The notes: a model not told the origin generated them from the sequence alone. A DNA stretch of 64,000 nucleotides from Pseudomonas sp. NFACC02 (GCF_900110765.1 NZ_FOEO01000015.1:1-64000), one strand, 5' to 3'. Shown: positions 1 through 9,911, counted from the first letter of the stretch. Translations and numbers: made by a program.

Positions 1-113
1 CCTGTGGGAGCCGCTGGAGGTTACGACAGTGGCGAATGCGGTGGGTCATTCAACATATCAGTGTCTGACCCGGCGCCTTCGCCAGCAAGCCGGCTTGTAC
101 AGGTCCGCGAGAT
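1..113. repeat. REP-like palindromic intergenic sequence
   Basis: The left edge carries CCTGTGGGAGCCGCTGG at its start and CGCCTTCGCCAGCAAGCCGG at 74-93. These are typical halves of Pseudomonas REP elements (outward CTGTGGGAGC, inward GCCAGCAAGC). The arms are imperfect and the element may begin outside the window. Bases 114-237 hold no gene or clear site that I can support. Confidence 0.5.
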
Positions 114-237
114 GCCAGTCGGCGCTGCGGCGAAGTCAAATAACATCGCACCATTCATCATTAAATCTCTGACAGTCACAGGCATATACCTGCTTATCGG
201 TGTATAACAGTCGGCCGTCTTTCGCCTCGATGGATGC

Positions 238-1536
238 TTGACCTTGAGTTCTGAATCGCCTGCTTCGCCCTCCGAACCTGCCGCAGAAAGCGTCCTTCGG
301 CAACCCGGTTTTTTCGAGTTTCTGACTGCCCGGCTCGCCGCTGTGTTTGCCATGCAAATCCAGGCGGTGGTGGTCGCATGGCAGGTGTATGACATGACCC
401 GCAGCCCGATTTCGCTGGCGTATGTAGGGCTTGCGCAGTTCATCCCGATGCTCCTGTTGCTGATGCCCGCCGGCGACCTCATCGACCGCTACGACCGCAA
501 ACTGATCCTCACCATCAGCTGGACTGTCCAGGCGCTGTGCAGCCTGATGCTGATGCTGTTCTCAGTCACCCATCATCAAGACACGCGATTGATCTACGCC
601 ACGCTGGCGTTGTTCGGCTGTGCCCGGGCCTTCACCGGTCCGGCGCTGCAGAGCCTGTTGCCGCAAGTCGTACCGCGCGAAAAACTCGCTTCCGCCATCG
701 CCACCAACAGCATGATCATGCGCATCGCGACCATCGCCGGCCCTTTGGTGGGCGGCGCTCTGTATGCGGCGGGTGGCGGCGGTCTGACCTATTCGGTGTG
801 CATGGCGAGCTTCATTGCTGGGGTGTTGCTGCTGATCCGCGTGCCGGTGCTCTATGCCGGTAAAAAACAGCTCCTGGAATCTACCGCCTGGAAACGCTTC
901 ACGGCGGGCATCGCCTTCATTCGCTCGCGTCCGATCATCCTCGGCACCATTTCGCTGGACCTGTTTGCGGTGCTGCTGGGCGGCGTCGTCGCCCTGCTGC
1001 CGATCTACGCCCACGAAGTCCTGCACCTGGGACCGCAAGGCCTGGGCGCGTTGCGCAGTGCGATGAGCCTGGGCGAAGTGGCCACCGGACTTTATCTGAG
1101 CGTCAGGCCGTTCGACCGCAACGTCGGCATGGTCATGTTCATCGCGGTGGCGGTATTTGGCGTGGCGAATCTGGTGTTCGCGCTGTCGACGCTGTTCTGG
1201 TTGTCGCTGCTGGCGCTGATGATTGCGGGCGCAGCGGACATGGTCAGCGTCTACATTCGCTCGACGCTGGTGCAGTTCTCGACACCGGACGACATGCGAG
1301 GACGAGTGAATGCGGTGAACATGCTGTTCATCGGTTCCTCCAACGAGCTGGGTGAATTCCGTGCGGGCAGCAGCGCCGCACTGTGGGGCGCCGTGCCCGC
1401 AGCGATCATTGGCGGGCTGTGCACGCTGGGCGTGGTGGGTGCGTGGATGGTCGGCTTCAAGGCTTTGCGGCAGGTGAATCACTTTGCCGACGCGTCGCCG
1501 TCCGAAGTGACCGAGAAACAGAAAGCCCGAGTCTGA
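238..1536 (+). CDS. MFS exporter of the enterobactin-exporter (EntS/MFS_3) type
   Basis: A 432-residue inner-membrane protein with about 12 hydrophobic segments, predicted to export a small molecule by proton antiport. A charged loop after TM2 (GDLIDRYDRK, about residues 78-87) matches the MFS loop 2-3 signature. The segment GRVNAVNMLFIGSSNELGEF near residue 355 resembles the EntS/DUF894 branch, many of whose members sit beside siderophore genes; none are visible here. The start is uncertain: no ATG occurs in frame before residue 39, which is already past the start of TM1, so a TTG at 238 (or 244) is assumed. The substrate is unknown. The gene stands alone, with 186 nt before the next gene. 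Confidence 0.8.
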   Translation: MTLSSESPASPSEPAAESVLRQPGFFEFLTARLAAVFAMQIQAVVVAWQVYDMTRSPISLAYVGLAQFIPMLLLLMPAGDLIDRYDRKLILTISWTVQALCSLMLMLFSVTHHQDTRLIYATLALFGCARAFTGPALQSLLPQVVPREKLASAIATNSMIMRIATIAGPLVGGALYAAGGGGLTYSVCMASFIAGVLLLIRVPVLYAGKKQLLESTAWKRFTAGIAFIRSRPIILGTISLDLFAVLLGGVVALLPIYAHEVLHLGPQGLGALRSAMSLGEVATGLYLSVRPFDRNVGMVMFIAVAVFGVANLVFALSTLFWLSLLALMIAGAADMVSVYIRSTLVQFSTPDDMRGRVNAVNMLFIGSSNELGEFRAGSSAALWGAVPAAIIGGLCTLGVVGAWMVGFKALRQVNHFADASPSEVTEKQKARV

Positions 1537-1722
1537 CGCCACGCCTTCTCTGCCGCCTCCCGGCAACACCAAGCCAGACCCACGAATATAAGAGTCTGGC
1601 TTCTGTTTTTTTTCCTAGCCTTCTCATGAGCCCCCATTCCCGCCTGTAGGGTAAAAACGCCAAATTGGATGGCTATTTGTCTCAAGCTGAAACGTTTCAA
1701 GTCGATAGGGGAGCACATCCAT

Positions 1723-3372
1723 ATGAATAGGCTCTCCTCTATGAATCTGCGCAATCTTAATATCGCTCCCCGATCACTGATCTGTTTTGGCTTTTTCGCG
1801 CTGTTGATTACGGTCGTCGGACTGTTTTCTCTCCAACAGACCACAAGGCTCAAAGACGCCCGAGAAACACTGCAGGACAACGTGCTGCCAACCCTGCTCA
1901 CGATCGATGAGATCAAAAGTGACCTGTTGACCATTCGCCTGGCCAACACCAGCCTTCGAGTGGCACAAAACGACGACGCCGTGAATCATGCGCGCAAGCG
2001 TGTCGATCAGGGTCGTCTCAACCTGGAAAAAGACGTTCAGCAGCTCAAACCGTTGCTCATCACCGAACGCGGCCTGACGGTGTATGCCGAGATGGTGCGT
2101 AACCTGACCACCTATCTTGAGATTCACGCCCGTTATCTGCAGGCCATTGCGCAGAAACGCGAGGACGTCATCACGGCAATGACCCAGCCGGGCGGAGAGC
2201 AAACGCAAGCGGCGGAGGTGCTGGCCAAGGACATCGCCACCATTTCGCAGTTGGCTCGCGAGAAGATGGAAGCCTGCGACGCAGCCGCTGACGACACCTA
2301 CGCGCAGGCGCGGCAAATGGTGATCGCAGCAATCCTGATCGCTCTGATTGCAACACTGCTGCTGGCCACTCTTTTCACTCGCAGCCTGATGGCACCGATC
2401 CAAAAGGCGCTGGCCGTGGCTCAACAGATTGCCGACAGCGATCTGGGCAAGCCAATCCTGGTGGACGGAAAGGATGAGCCCGGCCGTTTGCTGGCGGCAC
2501 TCGCCGTGATGCAACAGAACCTGCGCACCACGGTGTCCGAACTGTCCCATTCGTCAAACCAGTTGGCTTCGACCTCAGAAGAAATGAATGCTGTCACCGA
2601 GGACGCCTTACGCGGAATCCAGCGGCAAGACGACGAAATCAATCAAGCCGCCACCGCGATTAACCAGATGAGCACGGCGGTGGAAGAGGTTGCACGCAAC
2701 GCCGCGCACGCTTGCGAGGCAGCACGCAACTCCACACGCTCTGCCGAGAACGGCACACGCCGGGTGGATGAAACACTGCTGGTGATCCAGGAGCTGCACA
2801 CCACCGTCGACGCCACGGCGGTCGAGATCGACGGTCTGGCGGGTGAAGTACAGAACATCAGCGCCGTGCTGGATGTGATCCGCAGCATCGCCGATCAGAC
2901 CAACCTGCTGGCCCTCAACGCGGCGATCGAAGCCGCCCGCGCGGGCGAGGCCGGACGCGGTTTTGCGGTGGTGGCCGATGAGGTTCGTGCCCTGGCCCAC
3001 CGCACTCAGCAATCGACCGCCGAAATCGAGAAGATGATTGGCTCGATCCAGACCGGCGCCGACAAGGCCGTCAATGCCATGGGCCATAGCAGCGAAAAAG
3101 CCCGAGCCAGTCTGGACGTCGCCGAAGCCGCTGGCCGGGCACTGGCGGACATCTCAGCGGCCATCGTGCAGATCAACGAACACAACACAAGCATTGCCTC
3201 GGCCACCGAAGAACAGGCGCAAGTCGCCCGCGAAGTGGACCGTAACCTGACCAGCATCCGCGACTTGTCGCTGCAGACCTCGGCAGGTGCCAATCAGACA
3301 TCTGCCGCCAGTTCTGAGCTGTCGCAATTGGCAGTAGGGCTCAACCAACTGGTGCTTAATTTCAAGATGTGA
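1723..3372 (+). CDS. methyl-accepting chemotaxis protein
   Basis: A 549-residue transmembrane chemoreceptor that relays periplasmic ligand binding to CheA/CheW. The order is TM1 at about residues 17-37, a periplasmic four-helix-bundle-like sensor of about 160 residues, TM2 at about 199-219, HAMP, and a long coiled coil ending in the cytoplasmic signalling tip. The tip contains the invariant stretch [20 protein letters not shown] near residues 391-410. The ATG at 1723 is chosen because AGGGGAG lies about 10 nt upstream; an ATG at 1741 is also possible, and the upstream ATG at 1669 has no good ribosome site. The ligand cannot be read from the sequence. No che genes are adjacent, so it is an orphan receptor, as is usual in Pseudomonas. 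Confidence 0.93.
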   Translation: MNRLSSMNLRNLNIAPRSLICFGFFALLITVVGLFSLQQTTRLKDARETLQDNVLPTLLTIDEIKSDLLTIRLANTSLRVAQNDDAVNHARKRVDQGRLNLEKDVQQLKPLLITERGLTVYAEMVRNLTTYLEIHARYLQAIAQKREDVITAMTQPGGEQTQAAEVLAKDIATISQLAREKMEACDAAADDTYAQARQMVIAAILIALIATLLLATLFTRSLMAPIQKALAVAQQIADSDLGKPILVDGKDEPGRLLAALAVMQQNLRTTVSELSHSSNQLASTSEEMNAVTEDALRGIQRQDDEINQAATAINQMSTAVEEVARNAAHACEAARNSTRSAENGTRRVDETLLVIQELHTTVDATAVEIDGLAGEVQNISAVLDVIRSIADQTNLLALNAAIEAARAGEAGRGFAVVADEVRALAHRTQQSTAEIEKMIGSIQTGADKAVNAMGHSSEKARASLDVAEAAGRALADISAAIVQINEHNTSIASATEEQAQVAREVDRNLTSIRDLSLQTSAGANQTSAASSELSQLAVGLNQLVLNFKM

Positions 3373-3846
3373 CCAGCGGCGCGAGCCCGACATCCTGGTC
3401 GGCGAGCCGCATGATTTTGCCTGGGCCTGATGAGGTGTGTGATTGCCGACGCGAAGCACCCCCAGGTCCAGGCAAAGGACCTGAGCCGGTCGGCGCTACA
3501 GAAACGAAAAATGGATGCTGCGACAAGACCCCGACTCGGTGCGGGTGATCGGCAATCAATTCGACGAAGGCTGGGCAGGTGATACCGCAGCCAGAGGAGA
3601 TTGAACCCACCAGTCGGCCCGACGATTCAAGGAAGAATCCGACGGAAATAACGCCCCTTACTTCAGACATGTCCTACTTATTGCCAGCGCCTAGCTGACA
3701 GATTCTTTCAAGCCTGCGTGCTCAAATCCGCGCGTTCTGGTGCCCGCTCTGCTGAATGACGCGGCGCCGTCTTCCGTCATTGGCGGGACACCATGCTCAG
3801 CAATCGATCATGGTCGCGTTCCGCTTTCGCACGCAGGTCACGCTTT
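3373..3846. other. 474-nt gap before the T6SS module, no gene assigned
   Basis: No convincing gene. A plus-frame stretch around 3497-3603 reads as a short plausible peptide ending DTAARGD and stop, but it has no start with a ribosome site and I recognise no family. VgrG or Hcp genes often precede DUF4123 adaptors; none is present here. The promoter of the downstream module probably lies in this gap, but I see no clear -35/-10 pair. Confidence 0.4.
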
Positions 3847-4728
3847 ATGAGCAGCGCTCCGCAATCCAACCTCCTGTTAATCGACGGCGCGATGCGCGCA
3901 GACGCCATCCACGATGTCTATCGACGTTCGGAGGTACTGGCGATCAGGCCGCTTTTCCTCAATACACGTTTTGCGGAGCTGCACACGGCAGGTCCCATCC
4001 TGATCTCGCTGGCGGAGTCGTCGCCGCTGATCGATGAAACCTACCACCGGAATGTGCACCGTCCGGACGCCAGCCTTCTTTACAGCACTGCGTCGGTGGA
4101 CGACGTGACGACTCATCTGCAGCGCTTCATTGCCCCTGAAGACAGCCGCAGCGGCGACAAGGTGATTTTACGCTTTGCCGATCCGCTGACGACGCTCCAC
4201 TGGCTGAGCAGCTACGGGGACGCACAGCGAGACGCGGTGCTCGGCCCGATCGATGCCTGGCATGTACCGGAGCATTTCCATACCTGGGCGCCCGTGTCGC
4301 CTTCCGTATGGCAGAGCTACGTTCGACAGACACCGACCCCGGCGTGGGACGAAACGCTGACGCGCCTGGGGGATGGGCAGTTCAGCGCTCTGGATCACGC
4401 TACGCGCTGGGGATTAAGAGAGCGTTTGAACACGTCCCTTGAGCAAAACTACCCGGGGTTGATGGCGAGCATCGACAAAGGCCGCCGAACCCAGTGGCTT
4501 GATGACCGGCTCGACGAAGCCCGGGACTGGGGACTCAACAGCGAGCGCGGTATCGCCATCTGGGCCGAATACAGCTTGCGCTGGGGCGAGGGCTTCACTC
4601 AAGACCATGACGGGCCGTACCACCAATGGCTGGCACACGTGCCTGACGCACTCAAGCTCACACCGGAGTTACGGATCCAGAAAATGGACAACGACTGCCT
4701 GATCGTCAACCCGAGGAACCTGCAATGA
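3847..4728 (+). CDS. DUF4123 T6SS effector adaptor/chaperone
   Basis: A 293-residue cytoplasmic protein. The N-terminal half (about residues 5-130) has the DUF4123 pattern: an opening strand (NLLLIDGAMR), a conserved-looking region through LLYSTASVDDVTTHLQRFI, and RFADPLTTLHWL. DUF4123 proteins bind a specific T6SS effector and load it on VgrG. The stop overlaps the start of the effector gene (ATGA), the usual sign of an obligate adaptor-effector pair. ATG 3847 is preferred over the in-frame ATG at 3793, because the extra N-terminus is basic, low-complexity and unlike the family. Assigned from pattern and context. Confidence 0.82.
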   Translation: MSSAPQSNLLLIDGAMRADAIHDVYRRSEVLAIRPLFLNTRFAELHTAGPILISLAESSPLIDETYHRNVHRPDASLLYSTASVDDVTTHLQRFIAPEDSRSGDKVILRFADPLTTLHWLSSYGDAQRDAVLGPIDAWHVPEHFHTWAPVSPSVWQSYVRQTPTPAWDETLTRLGDGQFSALDHATRWGLRERLNTSLEQNYPGLMASIDKGRRTQWLDDRLDEARDWGLNSERGIAIWAEYSLRWGEGFTQDHDGPYHQWLAHVPDALKLTPELRIQKMDNDCLIVNPRNLQ

Positions 4729-7700
4729 ACCGGCCCGCAACAGAAGCCGAATTGAGGCAGGCCAGGCGTAACCAGGCGTTTTCCGACAAGCCGATGGGAA
4801 TGGCGCTCTGCTCACTGGCAGCCCAGGAAGTGGCGATCTTCCCGGTGCGTTATGCGCTGGACGAATTGCCAGCCAGCAAAGGCAGTCCCCAAGGTCCCAA
4901 TCCTCTGCCCAAAGGCTGGGCGGCCCCGTCGCCGGCGCTGCACACCCGTAGCTATACGCTGCGGCAACTGCGCGACGGCTGGGTCTATGTGTGGGACACC
5001 GTCGATGGGACCTTTCATGAGTACCAGGTCAAAGCGGAGCATTTCATTCGTCATCCGTGGACTGACGCTCAGTTGAATCAGGACATCCGTCACAACCCCG
5101 GCGAGGTGCGCACCTACCTGCTTTACCCCCGACGAAGCCAGCTGCGGATCGCTTACTCGCCCGTGCAGTGGACATGGCGAACTTGCGAACGGATGCGCAG
5201 CAGCGCCAACGCACAGACCCAGTGGATGCGGGCGGTCGATTTGTCGGACTTCTGCAGGACCGGAACCGTTGCACACGGCGCTTACCTCCACGTGCTGGGC
5301 AAGAGCGTGGCGGATATTCTGGTGCAGGGTCAGCAACCGCCCGCCTTTACCGACACCATGTTGCCCACTCAACCGAGCGAGGTACATCCGGCGTACAAGG
5401 CTGCTTTTGAAGAAGCGCTGGTGCGCGGCCGCGTTCCGGACCAGGACACTGCGCTTTTCATTGCACTGGACGATCCGCTTGCCATGGTCGATGACCTGAG
5501 CATGAACCTGAGTGGTCGTCTCATGGAGTACAGCCAGTTCGAGGGACTGCATCAACAAAAGCTGGAAAGCGCCATCGCCGTGCAGAACCTTTGCGGCCTC
5601 GATGTCGATGCTTTTATCCCCACGTCCCTGACCAATCCTTTGCAACGCCAGGCCTACAGTGACGACCTGTATGCCTTGCTGGCTGCCCACGACGAAGTCG
5701 AACGAGCGACAGAAGTGGCGGGGGTTGAAGCATCGGGGATGGTGGTATGGGCGGCAGGCCCCCTCGTCACTGACGCTCAGAACACCTTCAAAACCCGATG
5801 GGGCCAACTGCCCGATCAAAAGAAATGGCAGACAGCTGTGGAGGGATGGAACGACAAGCGCCTCTGGCGTGAAGATGTTCGCTTTGACGAGGTGCGCCGG
5901 TACGTGAGTGAGAGCGCCAGCGAAATACTGCGACTTCAGGCACATTGCCAACGCAGCGAAGGTGATCTGCTGGCCTGGCTTGACCGCCTCGACCCGAGCG
6001 CCGAGGACATCTACCACGACACGTGCAACGCAAAACAGGCCAGTCAGCTGCTGCAGACCGCAAACATGGTCTACACACTGCTGGCCAACGGCGAAAAAGG
6101 GCAGCACTGGCTTTGCCAACAGGCCGCGCGTCCGAGCACCTTGTTCGGGTTGGCGCTGTTCAACTTCAACCCCGAAGTGGCAGCCGTAATCAAACAGGTG
6201 ACCCTGAATTTCAGCCGCACCGGCAACCTCGACGACCAGGGCCGCGAGAGTGACGGCAGTACGCCCGTACTCAACCCGAACTCCGCAAGCGACATCACCA
6301 GCCTCGGCACCCGGGCCAATGAAATAAAAGGGGTGTTTGACCTCGAAGCGGTCAAGAACAGCGCGACTTACAAAGCCATGAGTGACGTCGGCAAACAGGC
6401 GATGGACACGCTGATCCGGGTGGCCAACGATGAAGCCAAGGCCGCCTGGCATGGCCTGAGCGTCCTGCTGTTGCCGGCCATGAAGCGCGAAGCCGCTCTT
6501 CTGCTGGCGGTTCCTCAAGCGCTGATTTCCCATGAAATCTCCATCGCGACCCAACTGACCTTCAACCCTCGCTATCCGCATGATTTTCAGGCCTGGCTGC
6601 GAGAGGTCATCCTGATACAGAAAGACATCAACCGAAATCAAAGCATCCTCCATCGACCCGGCGCGCCTCATGACCAACGTGCAGCGCGCACTGCGTTGCG
6701 CGGACTTGAAGAACAGCTCAAACACCTGATGTTGCAGCGCCCCAACCAGATCACCGCCAAGGTTGTCGGCAGCACGCGCCTGACCGGCGGTGTACAGAAG
6801 GTTAATGCCTGGCTCGCCGACCTGGGCCGCTCCGAAGTCCTCGCACAACTGAAAATGTACGGCACCTACGACTATCTGCACCGCACCAAAGCGTGGATGA
6901 ACCAATACCTGGGCAACGCACTGCCCGCGCTGTTGGTGGGGCTGAATGCATGGAACCTGCACAACAGCGCCACCCAGGCCATCAACGACGGCAGATTCAC
7001 CGCAGACGAATGGCGCACGGTATCCGCCAACGCGGCGTATGCGGCCAATGCGATTGCGGCGTTGTGGGTGGGGCCGGCTTGGAGTCGGGCGGGTGGGGTG
7101 TCCATGGAACTGAGCAGAAAAATGCAAAGTGTTGCCGAAGTAGCTTACACCCGCTGGTTATCACAAGCGAAGCACGCGCTGGCTGCTGGCGAGAGTGCTC
7201 AGGCCGCAGCAGCAAGCGAATTTGCTGCTGTCTCAAAGGGATTGATCTTACGGACCGTGACCTGGGCGGCGTTTGGAGCGGTAGCCGCTGCGGTGGAGGC
7301 TTGGCAGATATACAAGGATGTTGACCGCGCAACCAGTGAAACAGAGAAAACACTACTTAATACGAAACTCGGCATAGTAGTGGGCATGTTTATGGTTCCT
7401 GGAGTACAGACAGTTGGTGCGGCTGTTGGCTACTGGTTCGGCTTTTCTTGGGTAATGTCCACGCCAGTAACGATCATTCTGGCCCTTCTAGGAATAGCCT
7501 ATCTGCTGGTCAGCATGGCCGCCAACCGTTACAAACGCGAAGGATTGCGACTGTGGCTTTACCGCTGTAGCTGGGGCCGGGGAGCGATCCCCGAATGGCA
7601 GAACGGCCACGAAGGCTTTCACCGGCAAATGCAAGCCCTGCTCGAAACACTGCAACGCCCCAGTGTCGTGGGAAAAGCCCTTTATCAGGACAGAGAGCGC

Positions 7701-8222
7701 CTGTCGGCACGGTGGTACGGCTTTTGGTTGCATATCCAGCTGCCACGCCTGCTCGCAGGCAAGCAGCTGACCCTCCAACCGGCGATGATCGAAGACAACG
7801 ACACGTCCTGGAAACTTTTGCCTGAAAAGGCCGACAGGTTCTACGCACAGTTCCTCAATGGCAACTGGATCGACCCCAACCAGCTAGGCAAATTGCCTGA
7901 CGCCCCACCCGGTGACTCGCACCTGGCGGATTTCGTTTATGGCGAGCAGCATCAGCATTTCGTCTGGCAAATGTGGATCGAAACGCCCAAACCTCGGCCC
8001 GTGCTGGAACTGGAAGTGAAATATCCCTCAGGTGTACTGCAACGCAGTGACGGACGCGGCTATTTGTTTCGCGTGGCATTGGCAGGAGCTACCCGCGAAG
8101 CAGACCGCCTCAATAGTGCGTTCAGCGGCGAGCTGAAGGAAGAAGATGACATTGTCTTGGGTAAAGAAAGCACTCGAGTGTTCACACTAGCTGTCCCTAT
8201 TCCGAGACTTCAAAATGTTTAA
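4725..8222 (+). CDS. T6SS effector, VasX-N / BTH_I2691-like, probably membrane-disrupting
   Basis: A 1165-residue toxin candidate. The N-terminus (about residues 25-160, including LRQLRDGWVYVWD) resembles the VasX N-terminal region that follows DUF4123 adaptors. The middle is long and helical. Hydrophobic segments occur at about residues 727-745, 765-785, 839-860 and 882-935; the last is a long hairpin (GIVVGMFMVPGVQTVGAAVG, then a second apolar run), as expected for a colicin-like pore former. The tail continues for 230 residues. The gene overlaps its adaptor by 4 nt, and its last 8 nt overlap the first immunity-like gene. From about 7300 base composition drops toward AT, suggesting exchange of the toxin end. 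Function is inferred from family and layout; no catalytic motif is visible. Confidence 0.75.
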   Translation: MNRPATEAELRQARRNQAFSDKPMGMALCSLAAQEVAIFPVRYALDELPASKGSPQGPNPLPKGWAAPSPALHTRSYTLRQLRDGWVYVWDTVDGTFHEYQVKAEHFIRHPWTDAQLNQDIRHNPGEVRTYLLYPRRSQLRIAYSPVQWTWRTCERMRSSANAQTQWMRAVDLSDFCRTGTVAHGAYLHVLGKSVADILVQGQQPPAFTDTMLPTQPSEVHPAYKAAFEEALVRGRVPDQDTALFIALDDPLAMVDDLSMNLSGRLMEYSQFEGLHQQKLESAIAVQNLCGLDVDAFIPTSLTNPLQRQAYSDDLYALLAAHDEVERATEVAGVEASGMVVWAAGPLVTDAQNTFKTRWGQLPDQKKWQTAVEGWNDKRLWREDVRFDEVRRYVSESASEILRLQAHCQRSEGDLLAWLDRLDPSAEDIYHDTCNAKQASQLLQTANMVYTLLANGEKGQHWLCQQAARPSTLFGLALFNFNPEVAAVIKQVTLNFSRTGNLDDQGRESDGSTPVLNPNSASDITSLGTRANEIKGVFDLEAVKNSATYKAMSDVGKQAMDTLIRVANDEAKAAWHGLSVLLLPAMKREAALLLAVPQALISHEISIATQLTFNPRYPHDFQAWLREVILIQKDINRNQSILHRPGAPHDQRAARTALRGLEEQLKHLMLQRPNQITAKVVGSTRLTGGVQKVNAWLADLGRSEVLAQLKMYGTYDYLHRTKAWMNQYLGNALPALLVGLNAWNLHNSATQAINDGRFTADEWRTVSANAAYAANAIAALWVGPAWSRAGGVSMELSRKMQSVAEVAYTRWLSQAKHALAAGESAQAAAASEFAAVSKGLILRTVTWAAFGAVAAAVEAWQIYKDVDRATSETEKTLLNTKLGIVVGMFMVPGVQTVGAAVGYWFGFSWVMSTPVTIILALLGIAYLLVSMAANRYKREGLRLWLYRCSWGRGAIPEWQNGHEGFHRQMQALLETLQRPSVVGKALYQDRERLSARWYGFWLHIQLPRLLAGKQLTLQPAMIEDNDTSWKLLPEKADRFYAQFLNGNWIDPNQLGKLPDAPPGDSHLADFVYGEQHQHFVWQMWIETPKPRPVLELEVKYPSGVLQRSDGRGYLFRVALAGATREADRLNSAFSGELKEEDDIVLGKESTRVFTLAVPIPRLQNV

Positions 8223-8958
8223 TTACAAAAAAACTCTCGAATTGCCTATTCAATTAGAATGGAAGCGTTCTGACGAGCCCGAGCTGATGAGCTGGACGAT
8301 TCGCGCTCGAAATTACAACACTTTTGTTGCAAACATTGTGTTCACCTTCTTGCTCTTACTAACACTAGCGGCCTCAACTTTCCTTTATTGGGCGTATCAG
8401 GATCTCTCCCAATTTTGGCGTTGGACGTGGTGCACACTGTTCTACATCGTTATGGCTCTCACTATTTCAAGCATGACCCACCAACGAGTTAACTTCGCCT
8501 ACCGGCTTACACACTCCGGAATGGAGCACTGTGAATGGAAAGACTTCCCTTCATGGGCTCCCCCTCTGCTGAGATGGATCGCCGGAGTGACAGCAGTCAT
8601 TTTTTTATTCATGGCAACCATCGATCCGACCTTTTTAATCGGCGCACTGGTGGGACCTGGAGGAATGGGGTTAATGAGTCTACAAATGGCCTACTCGAAA
8701 AACTTTCGAGCGCTACACACCCGGTACCATCATGTATTCATGCATTGGACGGAATTAACAGGCGTGACGATTGCAACCAACAGGGACATTGTAGAGGTCG
8801 ATTTTAGCTACTCCAAACCGGATTCGTCCTACATGGCGATTGGGAACGAATATATATTTTTCAAAAAAAATAATAAGCAGGACGTTATCAGAATCATTAA
8901 ATCTCAGATGCCTGCCAACACGCCTTGCAGGGTGGCGCATGTAAATGTTTTTCGTTAA
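8215..8958 (+). CDS. membrane immunity-like protein, copy 1
   Basis: A 247-residue protein with about three or four hydrophobic helices (residues 38-62, 68-88 and 118-150), distinctly AT-rich compared with its neighbours. It begins 8 nt inside the effector gene in another frame, so translation is coupled. A polytopic membrane protein directly behind a pore-forming T6SS effector is the usual form of cognate immunity, protecting the producer's inner membrane. Conserved blocks shared with copy 2 include TIRARNYNT, MTHQRVNFAYR, EWKDFP and FLIGALVGPGG. I do not recognise a named domain. The immunity role is inferred from position, topology and duplication. Confidence 0.7.
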   Translation: MFNYKKTLELPIQLEWKRSDEPELMSWTIRARNYNTFVANIVFTFLLLLTLAASTFLYWAYQDLSQFWRWTWCTLFYIVMALTISSMTHQRVNFAYRLTHSGMEHCEWKDFPSWAPPLLRWIAGVTAVIFLFMATIDPTFLIGALVGPGGMGLMSLQMAYSKNFRALHTRYHHVFMHWTELTGVTIATNRDIVEVDFSYSKPDSSYMAIGNEYIFFKKNNKQDVIRIIKSQMPANTPCRVAHVNVFR

Positions 8959-8971
8959 GCCTAACGAAAGT

Positions 8972-9154
8972 GCAGTTACCCAACACAGTGACGGACGCGA
9001 ATATTTTCGCGTCGCGCTTGCAGAAACTGCCCGCGAAGTAGACCGGCTCAACAATGCTTTCAGCGGCGAGCTGAAGGAAGAAGATGACATTGTCTTGGAG
9101 AAAGAGCCCACTCGACCAATCATACTTTTGTTGTTCCCAATGCAGGACTGGCGA
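8972..9154 (+). pseudogene. duplicated remnant of the T6SS effector 3' end
   Basis: Between the two immunity copies lies a second version of the effector's C-terminal tail. The peptide DGREYFRVALAETAREVDRL corresponds to DGRGYLFRVALAGATREADR in the effector, followed in both by NAFSGELKEEDDIVL or a near match. A 40-nt block is identical (8121-8160 and 9059-9098). The piece is open and in frame with the downstream immunity gene (an uninterrupted frame from 8945), unlike the real effector, whose stop lies just inside immunity copy 1 in another frame. It is read as the scar of a tandem duplication that took the effector end together with the immunity gene. Confidence 0.85.
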
Positions 9155-9910
9155 ATGATTAAGTTCTTCAGCCCCCTTGAGCTACCGCCTCAGTTGAATT
9201 GGAAGTTTGCGGATGAGCCTGCTCTGATGGAATGGACAATCCGCACACGCAATTACAACACTACTGTTGCCAACTGCATATTTGCCTTTATGGCCACACT
9301 AATATCTCTACTCACATACATAGGACACCCCAGCAAAACTTTCAGCGCAAGCTCCTCTTCAGAGATACTGTGGAGCGCATTATTTTTTACAGTGTTATTG
9401 TTCACAATTTCAACCATGACCCACCAAAAAATGAATTTCGCCTATCGCTTCACACACTCGGGGTTAGAGTGCTGCGAATGGAAAGACTTCCCTAAATGGG
9501 CTCTACCCGCCCTCAGATGGATCGCTGGAATAACTGCAATCATTTTTATTTCCATGGCCACCATCGACCCCAGTTTCTTGATCGGCGCGTTGGTTGGACC
9601 CGGAGGCGTAGGATTGATGTATCTCCAAATGGCATACTCGAAGAATTTCCGGGCACTGCACAGGCAGTACCATCATCTGGTGTTCACGTGGAATGAGTTC
9701 ACCCAAATCGCCATTGCAACTAACCGAGAACTGGTTGACTTAAAATATAAAATGATTCTAGACGGTGATCAATTCGAAACTGAATGGAACATAAATATCT
9801 ACTGCAAACGAAACCAGAAAGAAGTTATCGCCGCGTTCATCACTCCGCACCTGCTGCCCAGCGTACCGTCCGTTAGAGCCAAAGTTAATGTACCTATGAG
9901 TACTGATTGA
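9155..9910 (+). CDS. membrane immunity-like protein, copy 2
   Basis: A 251-residue paralogue of copy 1: the same topology, with shared blocks TIRTRNYNTTVAN, MTHQKMNFAYRFTHSG, CEWKDFPKWALPALRWIAG, IDPSFLIGALVGPGG and MAYSKNFRALH. The C-terminal 60 residues diverge most, which could reflect matching to different toxin variants. The ATG at 9155 aligns with the start of copy 1; an earlier in-frame ATG at 8945 would fuse the effector-tail remnant to the N-terminus and is probably not the native start. AT-rich. It may protect against a variant of the neighbouring effector carried by competing strains. Confidence 0.68.
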   Translation: MIKFFSPLELPPQLNWKFADEPALMEWTIRTRNYNTTVANCIFAFMATLISLLTYIGHPSKTFSASSSSEILWSALFFTVLLFTISTMTHQKMNFAYRFTHSGLECCEWKDFPKWALPALRWIAGITAIIFISMATIDPSFLIGALVGPGGVGLMYLQMAYSKNFRALHRQYHHLVFTWNEFTQIAIATNRELVDLKYKMILDGDQFETEWNINIYCKRNQKEVIAAFITPHLLPSVPSVRAKVNVPMSTD

Positions 9911-9911
9911 G

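Noticed and set aside
3497..3603. A short plus-strand peptide in the gap before the T6SS module as a gene
   Set aside because: There is no ribosome site, no recognisable domain, and a length of only about 35 codons; recorded only as a possible remnant.
5262..5294. GGAACC followed later by CCAC inside the T6SS effector gene, resembling a hrp box
   Set aside because: The spacing is 20 nt instead of 15-16 and the site is intragenic, so it does not fit HrpL promoters.
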